Assembly (NCBI GenBank): GCA_029101205.1
Contig: JAQXQO010000019.1
Location: 1 to 41,345 of the forward strand
Length of the DNA: 41,345 nt
Reading direction: 5' to 3'
Origin: Coriobacteriales bacterium
GTDB lineage: Bacteria > Actinomycetota > Coriobacteriia > Coriobacteriales > Atopobiaceae
Shown here: positions 26,287-35,444 of the stretch, piece by piece
Layout of the letters: each line of letters starts with the position of its first letter
Numbering within the stretch: position 1 is the stretch's first letter
Translations under genes and position numbers: made by a program
Notes under the pieces: generated by a model
The model's database searches: none
What the model saw: only the letters and a program-made list of their open reading frames with translations
Told to the model about the DNA's origin: nothing

Positions 26287-26353
26287 CGCATTATGGTGCC
26301 CAAACGGACTCCAAGAGGCCCCTTAGCGTCCATTTGGGTACCCTTATGCGTCC
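26287..26353. repeat. Dispersed quasi-palindromic element, copy A
   Basis: CGCATTATGGTGCCCAAACGGACTCCAAGAGGCCCCTTAGCGTCCATTTGGGTACCCTTATGCG; aligns with copies at 34044 and 41000. Confidence 0.75.
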
Positions 26354-26575
26354 ATATTGCCCCGAGGCGTTGGACCATGAGGAGACCCAACATGGACTCA
26401 TGGGCAATGTTGTTGCAAAGAACTCTGGGCAAAACTCAGGCTAGTTGAAATGATTTCGTATCATCAAAGCAATATAAAGGACACAACAGGTGCCGTTCGC
26501 AGTCCGTTGGGTACCGCTCACGCGTGGTAACACAGCCATGGGGTTGAATCTGAATCTGAATTTGTTCAGACTATG

Positions 26576-26604
26576 GTTTGAACAAGTTAGGAACTTGTTC
26601 AAAC
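26576..26604. promoter_or_regulatory. 29-bp palindrome upstream of adhesin gene
   Basis: GTTTGAACAAGTT-AGG-AACTTGTTCAAAC, perfect 13-bp arms. Confidence 0.75.
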
Positions 26605-26754
26605 GAGACGTGGCAAGACTAGAAAATCTAAAGACACTATACGGAGACGCACCTGATAAACAGGTGTGCCTGGGTGGTTCTATAGATTTACTAGCATTGC
26701 AAAATTTATGTATGTTAGCAAGAACAATTGGCGAGATTCGTAATGGGAGTGTAT

Positions 26755-29700
26755 ATGCGTCGTCAATTCGGAAAAATAGCTTCGGGGGGGGGTGCCTCGA
26801 AGCAAGGTAGAGGTCTAGACGAATATACTGAAGACAGTCCCATAATTCGAAAGATGCAGATTGACGCTGCACCCGTGAGTCGCACGATGGGTGCAAGTTG
26901 TCATGAAAATCGCAAACATCACCAACGCCCCTCGAGGCGTCATCAGGGTGTAGCCGCAGGTGTGGTTCTGGCTGCCTTGGTGGCATTCTGCTGCACGGTT
27001 GCTCTCGTGCTTCCCTCCGTTACCCTTGCAAGTACGACGACCGGCAACACTGATGCCGGTGTGGAGTCCAGCCAGTCCGACAGCTCCGTCATCTCTGCAA
27101 CCAACATCTTAACGGCCAGCGCCAATGACTCCAATGCTGACTCCTCAGACCAACAGGGCGCCTCTGATGGCGCCGTTTCTTCGCAGGCGTCCGCCGTGGT
27201 TGACCCCACGTCAGGCCAGCCTGAAACTTCTGACGTCTCCTCTGCATCCAACTCCTCGGCAGAAAGCGACGACCTGGCGATCAGTCAGAGTGACGAAGCC
27301 TCTGCAACGAGCTCTGATAACGCGACTGACGCCTCCGCGACCCAGATTTCGGGTAGCGATGCGTTGACCAATGCGAACGTAGCCAATGGCGGCTCATTCC
27401 AGCTTTCCGGAGATGTGACGCAGGGTACGACCATCTGGGTTGCGAGTGGCAAGACCGTAACGCTGGACCTTAATGGTTGCGCCATTAACTACACCGGCGA
27501 TACAAGCCTCTTCCACGTGCAGGACGGTGGCACGCTGACAATCATCGACTCGAAGGGCGCGACCGATACTAAGGCCGTTGCTTCGGGCGACGCCTACGGC
27601 AACGAGGCGAGCGTCACGTACAGCAACGGCGTGCCGAAGCTGACCTACTACGTGACCGAGTCCACGCCCAAGCCGAACTCCGATCAGACGAGAACGACCG
27701 AGACGCTCCATGAACACACTGTGAACCCTGGCGGCGTCATCACTGCGACCAACAGCAGCGGTGCCAACTCCGTCATCTACATGGACGGCGGAACGCTGAA
27801 CGTCCAGGGCGGCATGATTTGCATGCCGAACAGCGCAAGCCATAGCTCCGACTGCCACATCATCAATGTCGAAGGTGGCATCTTCAATCTGAGTGGTGGC
27901 TACATTGTGGGCGGCCAGCGCACCTCCAACTGGGGCGGCGGCGTGCACCTGAAGAAATTGAAGAACAGCGGACCCACGCTGAACATGACCGGTGGTGTCA
28001 TTGCCGCGAACAAGGCCAAAGCCGGTGCTGGCGTCTATGCCGAGAACGGCACGACGGTTAACGTTTCTGATGGCGTTATATCTGGTAACGAAGTCGTGTA
28101 TGGAAACTATGGCCCTTCCGAACCGGCGAGCGATGGATATGGTGGCGGCATCTACGCCGTCGGTGCGACTGTAAGCGTCAGCGGTGGCTATATCACGAAT
28201 AACGTCAACAACGCCAAATGCAACCTGCCGGGTCAGGGCCTCATCGGCGGTGGCGGCATCGCCATCATGAACGACAGCTCGCAGGCATCGCTTTCGATTT
28301 CCGGTGGCTATATCGCTGGCAATTATGCCGAGTCTGCAGGTGGTGGCATCTACGCTGGCAGGCAGAACAAGGGCCTTGGCGAGCACTTCTCGCTGACGGG
28401 TGGAACGGTGGCCTCTAACGTTGCGAATACGGGCGAGGGCGGCGGCATCCGAGTATCCGCTAACACCACTGCTACTTTCGATGTCGCATCGGGCAGTCAT
28501 GCCTATGCCTATATCACGAACAACATCTGCAACTCCGAGTACGACTGGGGCGGTGGCGGTGTCTTTGTACAGGAGGGCGGATACCTCGCAGTGAAGAATA
28601 CGCTTATCACTGGCAACAGCGCTGGCGGCTATGGTGGAGGAGTTGCCGCATGCCCTTCGGGTGAGACTGTGATCACTCATATGCAGGGGTCTGCAATCTA
28701 TGACAACTCCGATGCTGGCAGCTCCATCTCAGCGAACATGTCTAGCGGCGGACATGGCAAGAACATGGACTCTACCGTCGCATATGACGAACCGACCTTC
28801 CGCAACAACGGGCATGCGGACTACTTCCTCGTGCGTGCCTCCGACAAAAACACCTACATCTCGGTCGTGACTGGCCGCATGCTGGGTGGCGGCGCAGCCA
28901 ACTGGTCCGGTTCTGTGGACGGGGTTGCCGCGGACACCATTGATTCTAATTCTGGCGTTAGCGCCAAGTACATGGTTGGCCTGACGGCGTGCCCGGATGA
29001 CGCGGCAAAATCCGCGGCAATTGCAGCTGCCACCCTTATCATCAGTGGCAACCATTCGCACAACCACGGTGGCGGAATCATGACCAACGGCGGCTTGGTA
29101 CTGGGCAATGTCGAGAATGTCAACATCTACCCAGGCCTTTCGATCAAAGCAAATAAGTCGCTGGTACAGGATGGTGTCGATGCAGCGAGCCAGCTGACTG
29201 AGGATGCCTATAACTTTGTGTTGTTGAGCCCGAATGACGACAGTCAAAAGCCTTCCTGGAACGATGACGGCACGCTCAACTATGGTGGCTGCACTGAGGC
29301 TAGTCGGACGAAGAACTGGGCTGATGGCACTATACGCTTTGATGTCAGTGACGAATACTCTTCGTCTGGTAGGTATCGCTACTACGTAGCCGAACTACCG
29401 AATTCGGCTGACGTGGATACGAAAACCCAGACTTACGACAAGACGATTTATCAGATAGACTCCGACGTCGAGCAGAGCTCGTCTACACAGCTGCTGAATA
29501 TCACGTTCAACCACTACTCCATCAATTCGTTGACCGTCACGGCAATCTCGAAGGACGGCACGCGCAGCACTTACACGCCCTCGACGACCACGAACCCCGA
29601 CAACTCGGTCTCGTTCACGCTAGGCAAGTCGCTCGACAAGGACGGCTCCACCACACCCGCGTTCACGAACACGTTGGCTCCGTACCAGACCACTGGCACG

Positions 29701-30267
29701 TTCAAGCCGTCGGTCAAGAAGCACGTCGATGGCGGCGAGGTCAAGGGGTTCCAGTTCGAGCTCTACGACGAGAAGGGCTTCGACGGCGGCAAGTGGGACC
29801 GCGACGCTCTGCAGACCCAGACCATTAAGAAGTCTGGCGGCTCGGACGCCACGGTGACCTTCGACTCCATCAGCTACACGCTGGGCGTTTCGGATCTCAC
29901 CGGCGGCAAGGGCGGCACCAAGACCTATACCTACTACATCCGCGAGAAGTCGGGCTCGGACAATGGCTACACCTACGACGGCGGCTACTACAAGGTGGTC
30001 GTGACGGCCAAGGACACCCCTGCGACAGACAACTTCAGCGGCACGCTCTCGACCACGGCCACGTACACCTACGTGGACGCCAACGGCCACGAGTCCTCCA
30101 CGTCCACCACGGATCCCACGTTCAACAACAAGTACGCCACCTCGCTTCCCAATGCGGGCCAGGCTGGCATCGCGCTGGTGTACGTGGCGGGAGCAGCCCT
30201 GCTGGCAGTCGGCCTGGGCAGGCTGGTCCAGAAGCGCCGCCAGGCTCGCAAGGGAGGTGACGAGTAA
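26755..30267 (+). CDS. Large LPXTG-like surface adhesin (putative pilus tip protein) with beta-helix-like repeats and isopeptide pilin domain
   Basis: Hydrophobic signal AAGVVLAALVAFCCTVALVLPSVTLA; repeated GGGIY...SGGYI..N units; FKPSVKKHVDGGEVKGFQFELYD domain; C-terminal LPNAG + TM + KRRQARK. Start uncertain (ORF opens at 26728; ATGs at 26755 and downstream). Confidence 0.88.
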   Translation: MRRQFGKIASGGGASKQGRGLDEYTEDSPIIRKMQIDAAPVSRTMGASCHENRKHHQRPSRRHQGVAAGVVLAALVAFCCTVALVLPSVTLASTTTGNTDAGVESSQSDSSVISATNILTASANDSNADSSDQQGASDGAVSSQASAVVDPTSGQPETSDVSSASNSSAESDDLAISQSDEASATSSDNATDASATQISGSDALTNANVANGGSFQLSGDVTQGTTIWVASGKTVTLDLNGCAINYTGDTSLFHVQDGGTLTIIDSKGATDTKAVASGDAYGNEASVTYSNGVPKLTYYVTESTPKPNSDQTRTTETLHEHTVNPGGVITATNSSGANSVIYMDGGTLNVQGGMICMPNSASHSSDCHIINVEGGIFNLSGGYIVGGQRTSNWGGGVHLKKLKNSGPTLNMTGGVIAANKAKAGAGVYAENGTTVNVSDGVISGNEVVYGNYGPSEPASDGYGGGIYAVGATVSVSGGYITNNVNNAKCNLPGQGLIGGGGIAIMNDSSQASLSISGGYIAGNYAESAGGGIYAGRQNKGLGEHFSLTGGTVASNVANTGEGGGIRVSANTTATFDVASGSHAYAYITNNICNSEYDWGGGGVFVQEGGYLAVKNTLITGNSAGGYGGGVAACPSGETVITHMQGSAIYDNSDAGSSISANMSSGGHGKNMDSTVAYDEPTFRNNGHADYFLVRASDKNTYISVVTGRMLGGGAANWSGSVDGVAADTIDSNSGVSAKYMVGLTACPDDAAKSAAIAAATLIISGNHSHNHGGGIMTNGGLVLGNVENVNIYPGLSIKANKSLVQDGVDAASQLTEDAYNFVLLSPNDDSQKPSWNDDGTLNYGGCTEASRTKNWADGTIRFDVSDEYSSSGRYRYYVAELPNSADVDTKTQTYDKTIYQIDSDVEQSSSTQLLNITFNHYSINSLTVTAISKDGTRSTYTPSTTTNPDNSVSFTLGKSLDKDGSTTPAFTNTLAPYQTTGTFKPSVKKHVDGGEVKGFQFELYDEKGFDGGKWDRDALQTQTIKKSGGSDATVTFDSISYTLGVSDLTGGKGGTKTYTYYIREKSGSDNGYTYDGGYYKVVVTAKDTPATDNFSGTLSTTATYTYVDANGHESSTSTTDPTFNNKYATSLPNAGQAGIALVYVAGAALLAVGLGRLVQKRRQARKGGDE
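26784..26792 (+). repeat. Poly-G tract (G9)
   Basis: Nine consecutive Gs lying in the loop of GCTTCG...CGAAGC near the adhesin start. Confidence 0.9.
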
Positions 30268-31910
30268 TGCAGATCTCCATCTCTAGCTTTGCCCGTCACG
30301 TCCGCAGGGCCCTCGCCCTGACCCTGGCGTTCCTCGGCCTGGTGCTCGTGATGACCATGTCGCTTCCCGTCGAGGCAATGGCCGGCCAGGTTACCGTTAC
30401 CGGCGACAACGCCACAGACTACCAGGCCTACCAGGTCTTCAATGCCGATGTGGTCACGCCGCAAGGCCAGAAGGATGCGGTTGCCTCCAACATCAGCTGG
30501 GCAAACGATGCCGCGCAGGCGGCCGTTGAGTCCGCGAGTGGCCAGTCCTTCTCGACCGCGCAAGAGGCGGCCGACTGGCTGACGCAGAACCTTTCGGATG
30601 GTAACGACGTCGACTACGCACTGGCGAAGGCGCTGGTGGTGGAGGGCCAGAAAGACAGCATCAAACCCGTTGCGCTGACCGCCGGCAAGGCGTCCGAGCT
30701 CTCCGACGGCTACTGGCTGATAGTCTCGGACGACTCGAAGCTCGGCGAGTCCCAGGCGGGCACCGCCCCGGTGTTCCTGCTGGTGGGCTCGGGCACGCAG
30801 AGCGTCGCACCCAAGTCCGCGGTCCCCACCGTGCAGAAGCATGTGCAGGAGAACAGCACGGGGCAGTGGCAGAAGGCTGCCGACGCCACGGTGGGCGACG
30901 ACGTCCTGTGGCGTCTGGAGGCCACGGTCCCCGCGGGGCTGCAGGGCTACGGCACCTACAAGGTGTGGTTCGAGGACACCCTGTCCGCAGGCCTGGACTC
31001 CAGCGAGGTATCGTCCTCGGCTCGCGTGTACGTGAAGGCCGGCATCGGCTCCGACTGGGTCTACTCCACGGGCGAGAAGGACACGGCGGGCTGGCAGGAC
31101 GTGACGTCGCAGTGCGTCATCACCCCCGACGGCCAGAGCTTCGAGGTCCGGTCGCCCGACCTGGTCGCGCTGCTGGGCGCGGACGTGCTCGCGAGGCAGG
31201 GCGCCCAGGTGTGCGTGATATACAACGCGCCCCTGAACCAGCGGTGCAACCACGGCGCCGCGCAGGGCAACCCCAACACGGTGCACCTGGAGTACCCGAA
31301 GTCCCCGCTGCACGGAGACGAGCGCTCGAAGACCCCCGACGACAAGGCCACGGCCTACACCTGGGACGTGCTGCTGACCAAGCGCTCGACCCTGGGCGAC
31401 GCGGTGCTTTCCGGAGCTGTCCTGGACGTGGTGGACCCGCAGGGGCGCCACCTCCGCCAGGACGGGTCGTGGGGGAGCGGGGCCTCGACCGTCACGACCG
31501 ACGAGCGGGGAAGGGTAAGCCTCTCCGGCGTCGACTCCGGCACCTACCTCGTCAGCGAGGCCAAGGCTCCCGAGGGATACGAGCGCTTCGACGGCACGCG
31601 CCAGCTGGTGCTGACCGTCTCCGGCCTGGACGTGGCCCAGGTGGCATCGGCGCGCCCGACCATCCAGGTCAGCGCGCAGAGCCCGCTCAGGGCCGACTCG
31701 GTGGAACAGTCCACCAGCCTGGTGCAGGCCAGCGTGCTGAACACGCCCGAGACGCCGGGCCAGCCGGGCACCCCGACGACGCCGACCTCCACGAGCGGCA
31801 GCTCGCCAAAGATGGGCGACAACGCTCGCCTGGCACTGGCACTTGTGCCTGCGGTACTAGGTGCGGTGCTGGTAGTTGTGGCCGTGCGAGCACGTAGACG
31901 CGAGGACTAG
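30267..31910 (+). CDS. Minor/basal pilin with C-terminal sorting signal
   Basis: Signal peptide ALALTLAFLGLVLVMTMSLPVEAMA; isopeptide pilin domains; GTYLVSEAKAPEGYERF Cna-B E-box; C-terminal SPKMGD + TM + RARRRED. ATG overlaps the preceding stop. Confidence 0.88.
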   Translation: MQISISSFARHVRRALALTLAFLGLVLVMTMSLPVEAMAGQVTVTGDNATDYQAYQVFNADVVTPQGQKDAVASNISWANDAAQAAVESASGQSFSTAQEAADWLTQNLSDGNDVDYALAKALVVEGQKDSIKPVALTAGKASELSDGYWLIVSDDSKLGESQAGTAPVFLLVGSGTQSVAPKSAVPTVQKHVQENSTGQWQKAADATVGDDVLWRLEATVPAGLQGYGTYKVWFEDTLSAGLDSSEVSSSARVYVKAGIGSDWVYSTGEKDTAGWQDVTSQCVITPDGQSFEVRSPDLVALLGADVLARQGAQVCVIYNAPLNQRCNHGAAQGNPNTVHLEYPKSPLHGDERSKTPDDKATAYTWDVLLTKRSTLGDAVLSGAVLDVVDPQGRHLRQDGSWGSGASTVTTDERGRVSLSGVDSGTYLVSEAKAPEGYERFDGTRQLVLTVSGLDVAQVASARPTIQVSAQSPLRADSVEQSTSLVQASVLNTPETPGQPGTPTTPTSTSGSSPKMGDNARLALALVPAVLGAVLVVVAVRARRRED

Positions 31911-31926
31911 CAACGAGCACCTCGTG

Positions 31927-32046
31927 GCTCTTGCGTCCCAAGAGCTACGAATACCTGCGGCAGCCAAGGCTTGCCGCAACCAAGCAAGGGAACCACGGGC
32001 GGGCATCCACCCGATGACCATACAGACCAAGGCGGATGCGTCCGCC
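31927..32046 (+). promoter_or_regulatory. Three consecutive hairpins between minor and major pilin genes
   Basis: GCTCTT/AAGAGC (31927-31945), TGCGGCA/TGCCGCA (31956-31978), GGCGGA/TCCGCC (32031-32046). Confidence 0.6.
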
Positions 32047-32064
32047 CAAAGGAAGGGAAAGACC

Positions 32065-33738
32065 ATGTCAAAGAAGCACACGCTCGCAAAGGCAGCAATC
32101 ACCGCCGGCCTCACCCTGGCCATGAGCCTGGGCGGCGCCCTGGCTCCCGCCACCGTGGCGTTCGCAGGCGACACCACGCCTACAGCCGCAGCCTCGACCA
32201 TCACGATCAACAACGTCCAGGGCAACCAGACCAGCTTCAAGGGCTATGAGATCTTCAAGGCCGACGTCGCGGACAACGGTAATGGTGGCAAGACCGTCTC
32301 CAATATCGCTTGGGCTAACGATACGGTGGCCGCTAAGGTCACTGCTGCAATCAAGGCACAGGACTCCAAATATGCTGGCACGACTGCCCAGGATGCTGCG
32401 GACTGGATGACTAAGAACATCACGGGCACCGACGCAACGACTGCTGTCGACTCCAGCTCTGCTGCCAACGCAATCGCCAAGGCAGTCGAGGGCCTTACCG
32501 CCTCGACTACCGTCACGGGCGGTAAGGCGAGCAGCACTCTTGAGTCTGGCTACTGGCTGTTCGTGACCGATCCCGACTCCGTCGACAACAAGGTTGGCGG
32601 TGTTGAGGGCAAGAAGGACACCGAGACCTACACCGCGCCTATCTTTACCGTCATTGGCGGCACGACCGTTACGGTGACCGAGAAGTCCAGCATCCCCACG
32701 GTCGACAAGTGGGTGAAGAACGACAAGACCGGCTCCGACTGGGGCAAGGTTGCAGACTCCGAGGCTGGTCAGGAGCTCAACTACAAGCTCGTGGGTACTG
32801 TTGCTCAGGACGTTGCGACCTATGATACCTACTACTACAAGTTCACGGATACACTGTCCGCTGGCCTGAATGCAGATGCCAACTCCATCGTCGTTAAGAT
32901 TCAGAACGGCGACACCGAGACTGAGATCACCTCTGGTTTCACGAAGGGCGTCGTCTCGAACAATGACGCGACGGACGCCAAGGACCAGACCTCTACGCTT
33001 TCGGTCGAGTTCAATGACCTCAAGGCCGCAGCGAAGAAAGCTGGCATTACCTTGGATGCCAACTCCAAGGTCAACGTCTATTACAATGCCAAGCTCGACC
33101 CCACCAAGGCCATGAAGGTTGCCTCCGAGGACAACCCCAACGAGGTTAAGCTGACCTACTCTAACAACCCCCACTCCAATAGCCACGGCGAGACCGTTCC
33201 CCACAAGGTTACGGACTACACCTACAAGCTGAACATTGTGAAGGAGAGCAGCACCGAGGCCACCAAGAAGCTCTCCGGCGCTAAGTTCACCATCAAGGCC
33301 ACCACTCCCGATGATTCTGACTCTACGAACAAGTATGTTCAGGCTGATGGCACTCTCGGCGACACGGCTTATGAGTTCACGACCAATGACCAAGGTGAGA
33401 TTGCCGTAAGCGGCCTCGATGCTGGTACTTACACCGTGTCCGAGACCAAGTCCCCTGACGGCTTCAACAAGGTTGCCGACTTTACCTTCGAGATCACTCC
33501 GACTTGGAATGCAAACAACACTGCGCTTGATCACCTTTCGGTGACGAAGACAGCCAGTTACGTTGACGCCAACGCCAATAACAACCAGGTCAACCTCACC
33601 GTCAAGGATACCCCGGGTTCTGGTCTGCCTCTCACCGGCCAGGCTGGCGTGACCTTCACCTGGATTGCCGGCGGCGCGGTGCTGGCCATCGGTATGGCTC
33701 ACCTGCTGCGCAACCGCCGTCAGGACGACGCCGAGTAG
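32065..33738 (+). CDS. Major (backbone) pilin with LPLTG sorting signal
   Basis: MSKKHTLAKAAITAGLTLAMSLGGALAPATVAFA signal; isopeptide domains; GTYTVSETKSPDGFNKV; C-terminal LPLTGQAG + TM + RNRRQ; start ATG 32065 after GGAAGGGA. Confidence 0.92.
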   Translation: MSKKHTLAKAAITAGLTLAMSLGGALAPATVAFAGDTTPTAAASTITINNVQGNQTSFKGYEIFKADVADNGNGGKTVSNIAWANDTVAAKVTAAIKAQDSKYAGTTAQDAADWMTKNITGTDATTAVDSSSAANAIAKAVEGLTASTTVTGGKASSTLESGYWLFVTDPDSVDNKVGGVEGKKDTETYTAPIFTVIGGTTVTVTEKSSIPTVDKWVKNDKTGSDWGKVADSEAGQELNYKLVGTVAQDVATYDTYYYKFTDTLSAGLNADANSIVVKIQNGDTETEITSGFTKGVVSNNDATDAKDQTSTLSVEFNDLKAAAKKAGITLDANSKVNVYYNAKLDPTKAMKVASEDNPNEVKLTYSNNPHSNSHGETVPHKVTDYTYKLNIVKESSTEATKKLSGAKFTIKATTPDDSDSTNKYVQADGTLGDTAYEFTTNDQGEIAVSGLDAGTYTVSETKSPDGFNKVADFTFEITPTWNANNTALDHLSVTKTASYVDANANNNQVNLTVKDTPGSGLPLTGQAGVTFTWIAGGAVLAIGMAHLLRNRRQDDAE

Positions 33739-33955
33739 TTGTTTCTAGCGACCTTTCGCCTTCCCTTGTGGGCTGTCGTTGCGGCGATGCGCGGCAGCCC
33801 ACTGTCCGGGAAGGAACGCTGCCAATCACGTGCGCGGGCGGTTGCCATTTCACGGCTGCACGCCGGTTGCAGTATGGTGACCTCGGCGTGTCCACTCGCG
33901 CCTGGACGTACGTAGGCCGGCGGCACGCATCAATTGCCAATCCTCCTTCCTTCTG

Positions 33956-33980
33956 GGGTCCCGCCTCGGCGGGACCCTTT
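33956..33980 (+). terminator. Intrinsic terminator after major pilin
   Basis: Perfect 10-bp stem GGGTCCCGCC-TC-GGCGGGACCC then TTT. Confidence 0.85.
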
Positions 33981-33998
33981 GCGTTGGAGTGGGGTGTC

Positions 33999-34153
33999 GC
34001 GTCCACTCGAGCACCCAAATGGTACCGGCGTCCGCGGTGTGTGCGCATAAAGGTGCTCGAACACCCGCTAAGAGGCTCGTTAGCGTCCACTTGAGCATCA
34101 TTGTGTGTCCTTCTTGACCTGGGACGGTGCATTTGGGTGCTCATATGGACGCC
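33999..34153. repeat. Dispersed quasi-palindromic element, copy B, bracketed by an inverted repeat
   Basis: CGCATAAAGGTGCTCGAACACCCGCTAAGAGGCTCGTTAGCGTCCACTTGAGCATC (from 34044); flanked by GCGTCCACTCGAGCACCCAAATGG and reverse-complement-like GTGCATTTGGGTGCTCATATGGACGC. Confidence 0.7.
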
Positions 34154-34334
34154 AACGCGTGTCGTACCATGGCAATGCCGTCAACGCGGTGGCCATATGC
34201 TCGGACGATTCAGCCTCGCACGGCGTCCGTACCGCCGAATGGCATGTAGAACGACGTCGCGAGGTGGTCGCTCGACACAGGGCCGCTATTAAATACAGCA
34301 TTTACCAGGGATTTATTGGTTCGGAGGGACCGGG

Positions 34335-35444
34335 ATGGCCGATAGCAAAACGTCTTCCACGGATGAGGGCGCGAACCAGAAGCGCGACGCGGTATCGGAG
34401 CGCAAGGGCTCTTCGGCGCACGCATCTGAGCGCAAGCATTCCTCTGCGTCTGAGCGTTACGTGCCGGAGCGCTCCGCGTCTGCGAACAGCGTGTCGCCCG
34501 CACAAGCTCACCCCTCCGGAAAGGGCTCGTCGCCCAAGCACGCCGCCCCCTCGAAGCGCAGTGGCAAGCGCGGCGGAAAACGCAAGCGCAAGCGCCTGCC
34601 GCGCTGGGCGGACCGGCTCATAACGCTGCTGGTCATACTGGTGGGCGTGGGGCTCATGGTGTGGCCGTGGGTGCTGGACCGCCTGGAGGCGTCGGGCGTC
34701 TTCAACCAGATATCCACGGTGTCCAGTGCCGTGGACGCCATGGACCAAAGCCAGAAGGACTACTACCTCAGCCAGGCTCGCGCGTACAACGAGGTGTTGG
34801 CGGGGCAGACGCCCGAGATTGACCCGAACCAGATCCTGCCCTACGACCAGCAGCTGACCTTTGACCGCGACCCCATGATGAGCTGGGTCGAGATTCCCTC
34901 CATCAACGTCGGCATGCCCATCTATCACGGCACCAGCGACTCGGCGCTGATGGCTGGCGTCGGACACCTGGAGGGCACCAGCCTGCCCGTGGGTGGCGCG
35001 TCCACGCACACCGTGCTGACGGCCCACTCCGGCATGAGCAACCTGCGCATGTTCGATGACATCCGCGACTTGCGGCCCGGTGACCTGGTGCTTCTGCACA
35101 CGATGGGGGAGGTCCTGGCATACAAGGTGGACTCGTCCGAGGTCGTGTGGCCTGACGACGTCAGCTCGCTCGGCATCCAAGACGGCCAGGACCTGCTGAC
35201 CCTGGTGACCTGCACGCCGTACGGTGTGAACGACCACCGCCTGCTGGTGCACTGCGAGCGCACCGACTACAACCCCGAGGAGGCGGCCAGCCAGGGCGAC
35301 CTGCAGAACCGCCACTGGGGCATGCGAGAGTGGGCCGTGCTGATTACCGTGCTGGCGCTTCTGGCCGTCGGTGCGGACGTGATCATCCATCGCCTGCGCC
35401 AGAAGCACAGGCAAAAGCAGAAGCAGGGAGTGCAAAAGGCTTAG
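34335..35444 (+). CDS. Class C (pilus-assembly) sortase with long basic N-terminal extension
   Basis: IPSINVGMPIYHGTSDSALMAGVGHLEGTSLPVGG; catalytic HSG (TAHSGMS) and TLVTCTPYGVNDHRLLVHCER; N- and C-terminal TM segments; ~90-aa S/K/R-rich N-terminus. Confidence 0.95.
   Translation: MADSKTSSTDEGANQKRDAVSERKGSSAHASERKHSSASERYVPERSASANSVSPAQAHPSGKGSSPKHAAPSKRSGKRGGKRKRKRLPRWADRLITLLVILVGVGLMVWPWVLDRLEASGVFNQISTVSSAVDAMDQSQKDYYLSQARAYNEVLAGQTPEIDPNQILPYDQQLTFDRDPMMSWVEIPSINVGMPIYHGTSDSALMAGVGHLEGTSLPVGGASTHTVLTAHSGMSNLRMFDDIRDLRPGDLVLLHTMGEVLAYKVDSSEVVWPDDVSSLGIQDGQDLLTLVTCTPYGVNDHRLLVHCERTDYNPEEAASQGDLQNRHWGMREWAVLITVLALLAVGADVIIHRLRQKHRQKQKQGVQKA

Noticed and set aside
26490-26810. 106-aa ORF upstream of/overlapping the adhesin start
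   Set aside because: No recognised domain or clear ribosome-binding site; AT-rich leader. Kept only as a possible alternative N-terminus in the G-tract hypothesis.
30069-31451. 460-aa minus-strand ORF in the pilus region
   Set aside because: Antisense to adhesin end and minor pilin, which have signal peptides, pilin domains and sorting signals.
33768-34094. 108-aa plus-strand ORF between major pilin and sortase
   Set aside because: Spans a strong terminator and a repeat element; no signal peptide or domain.
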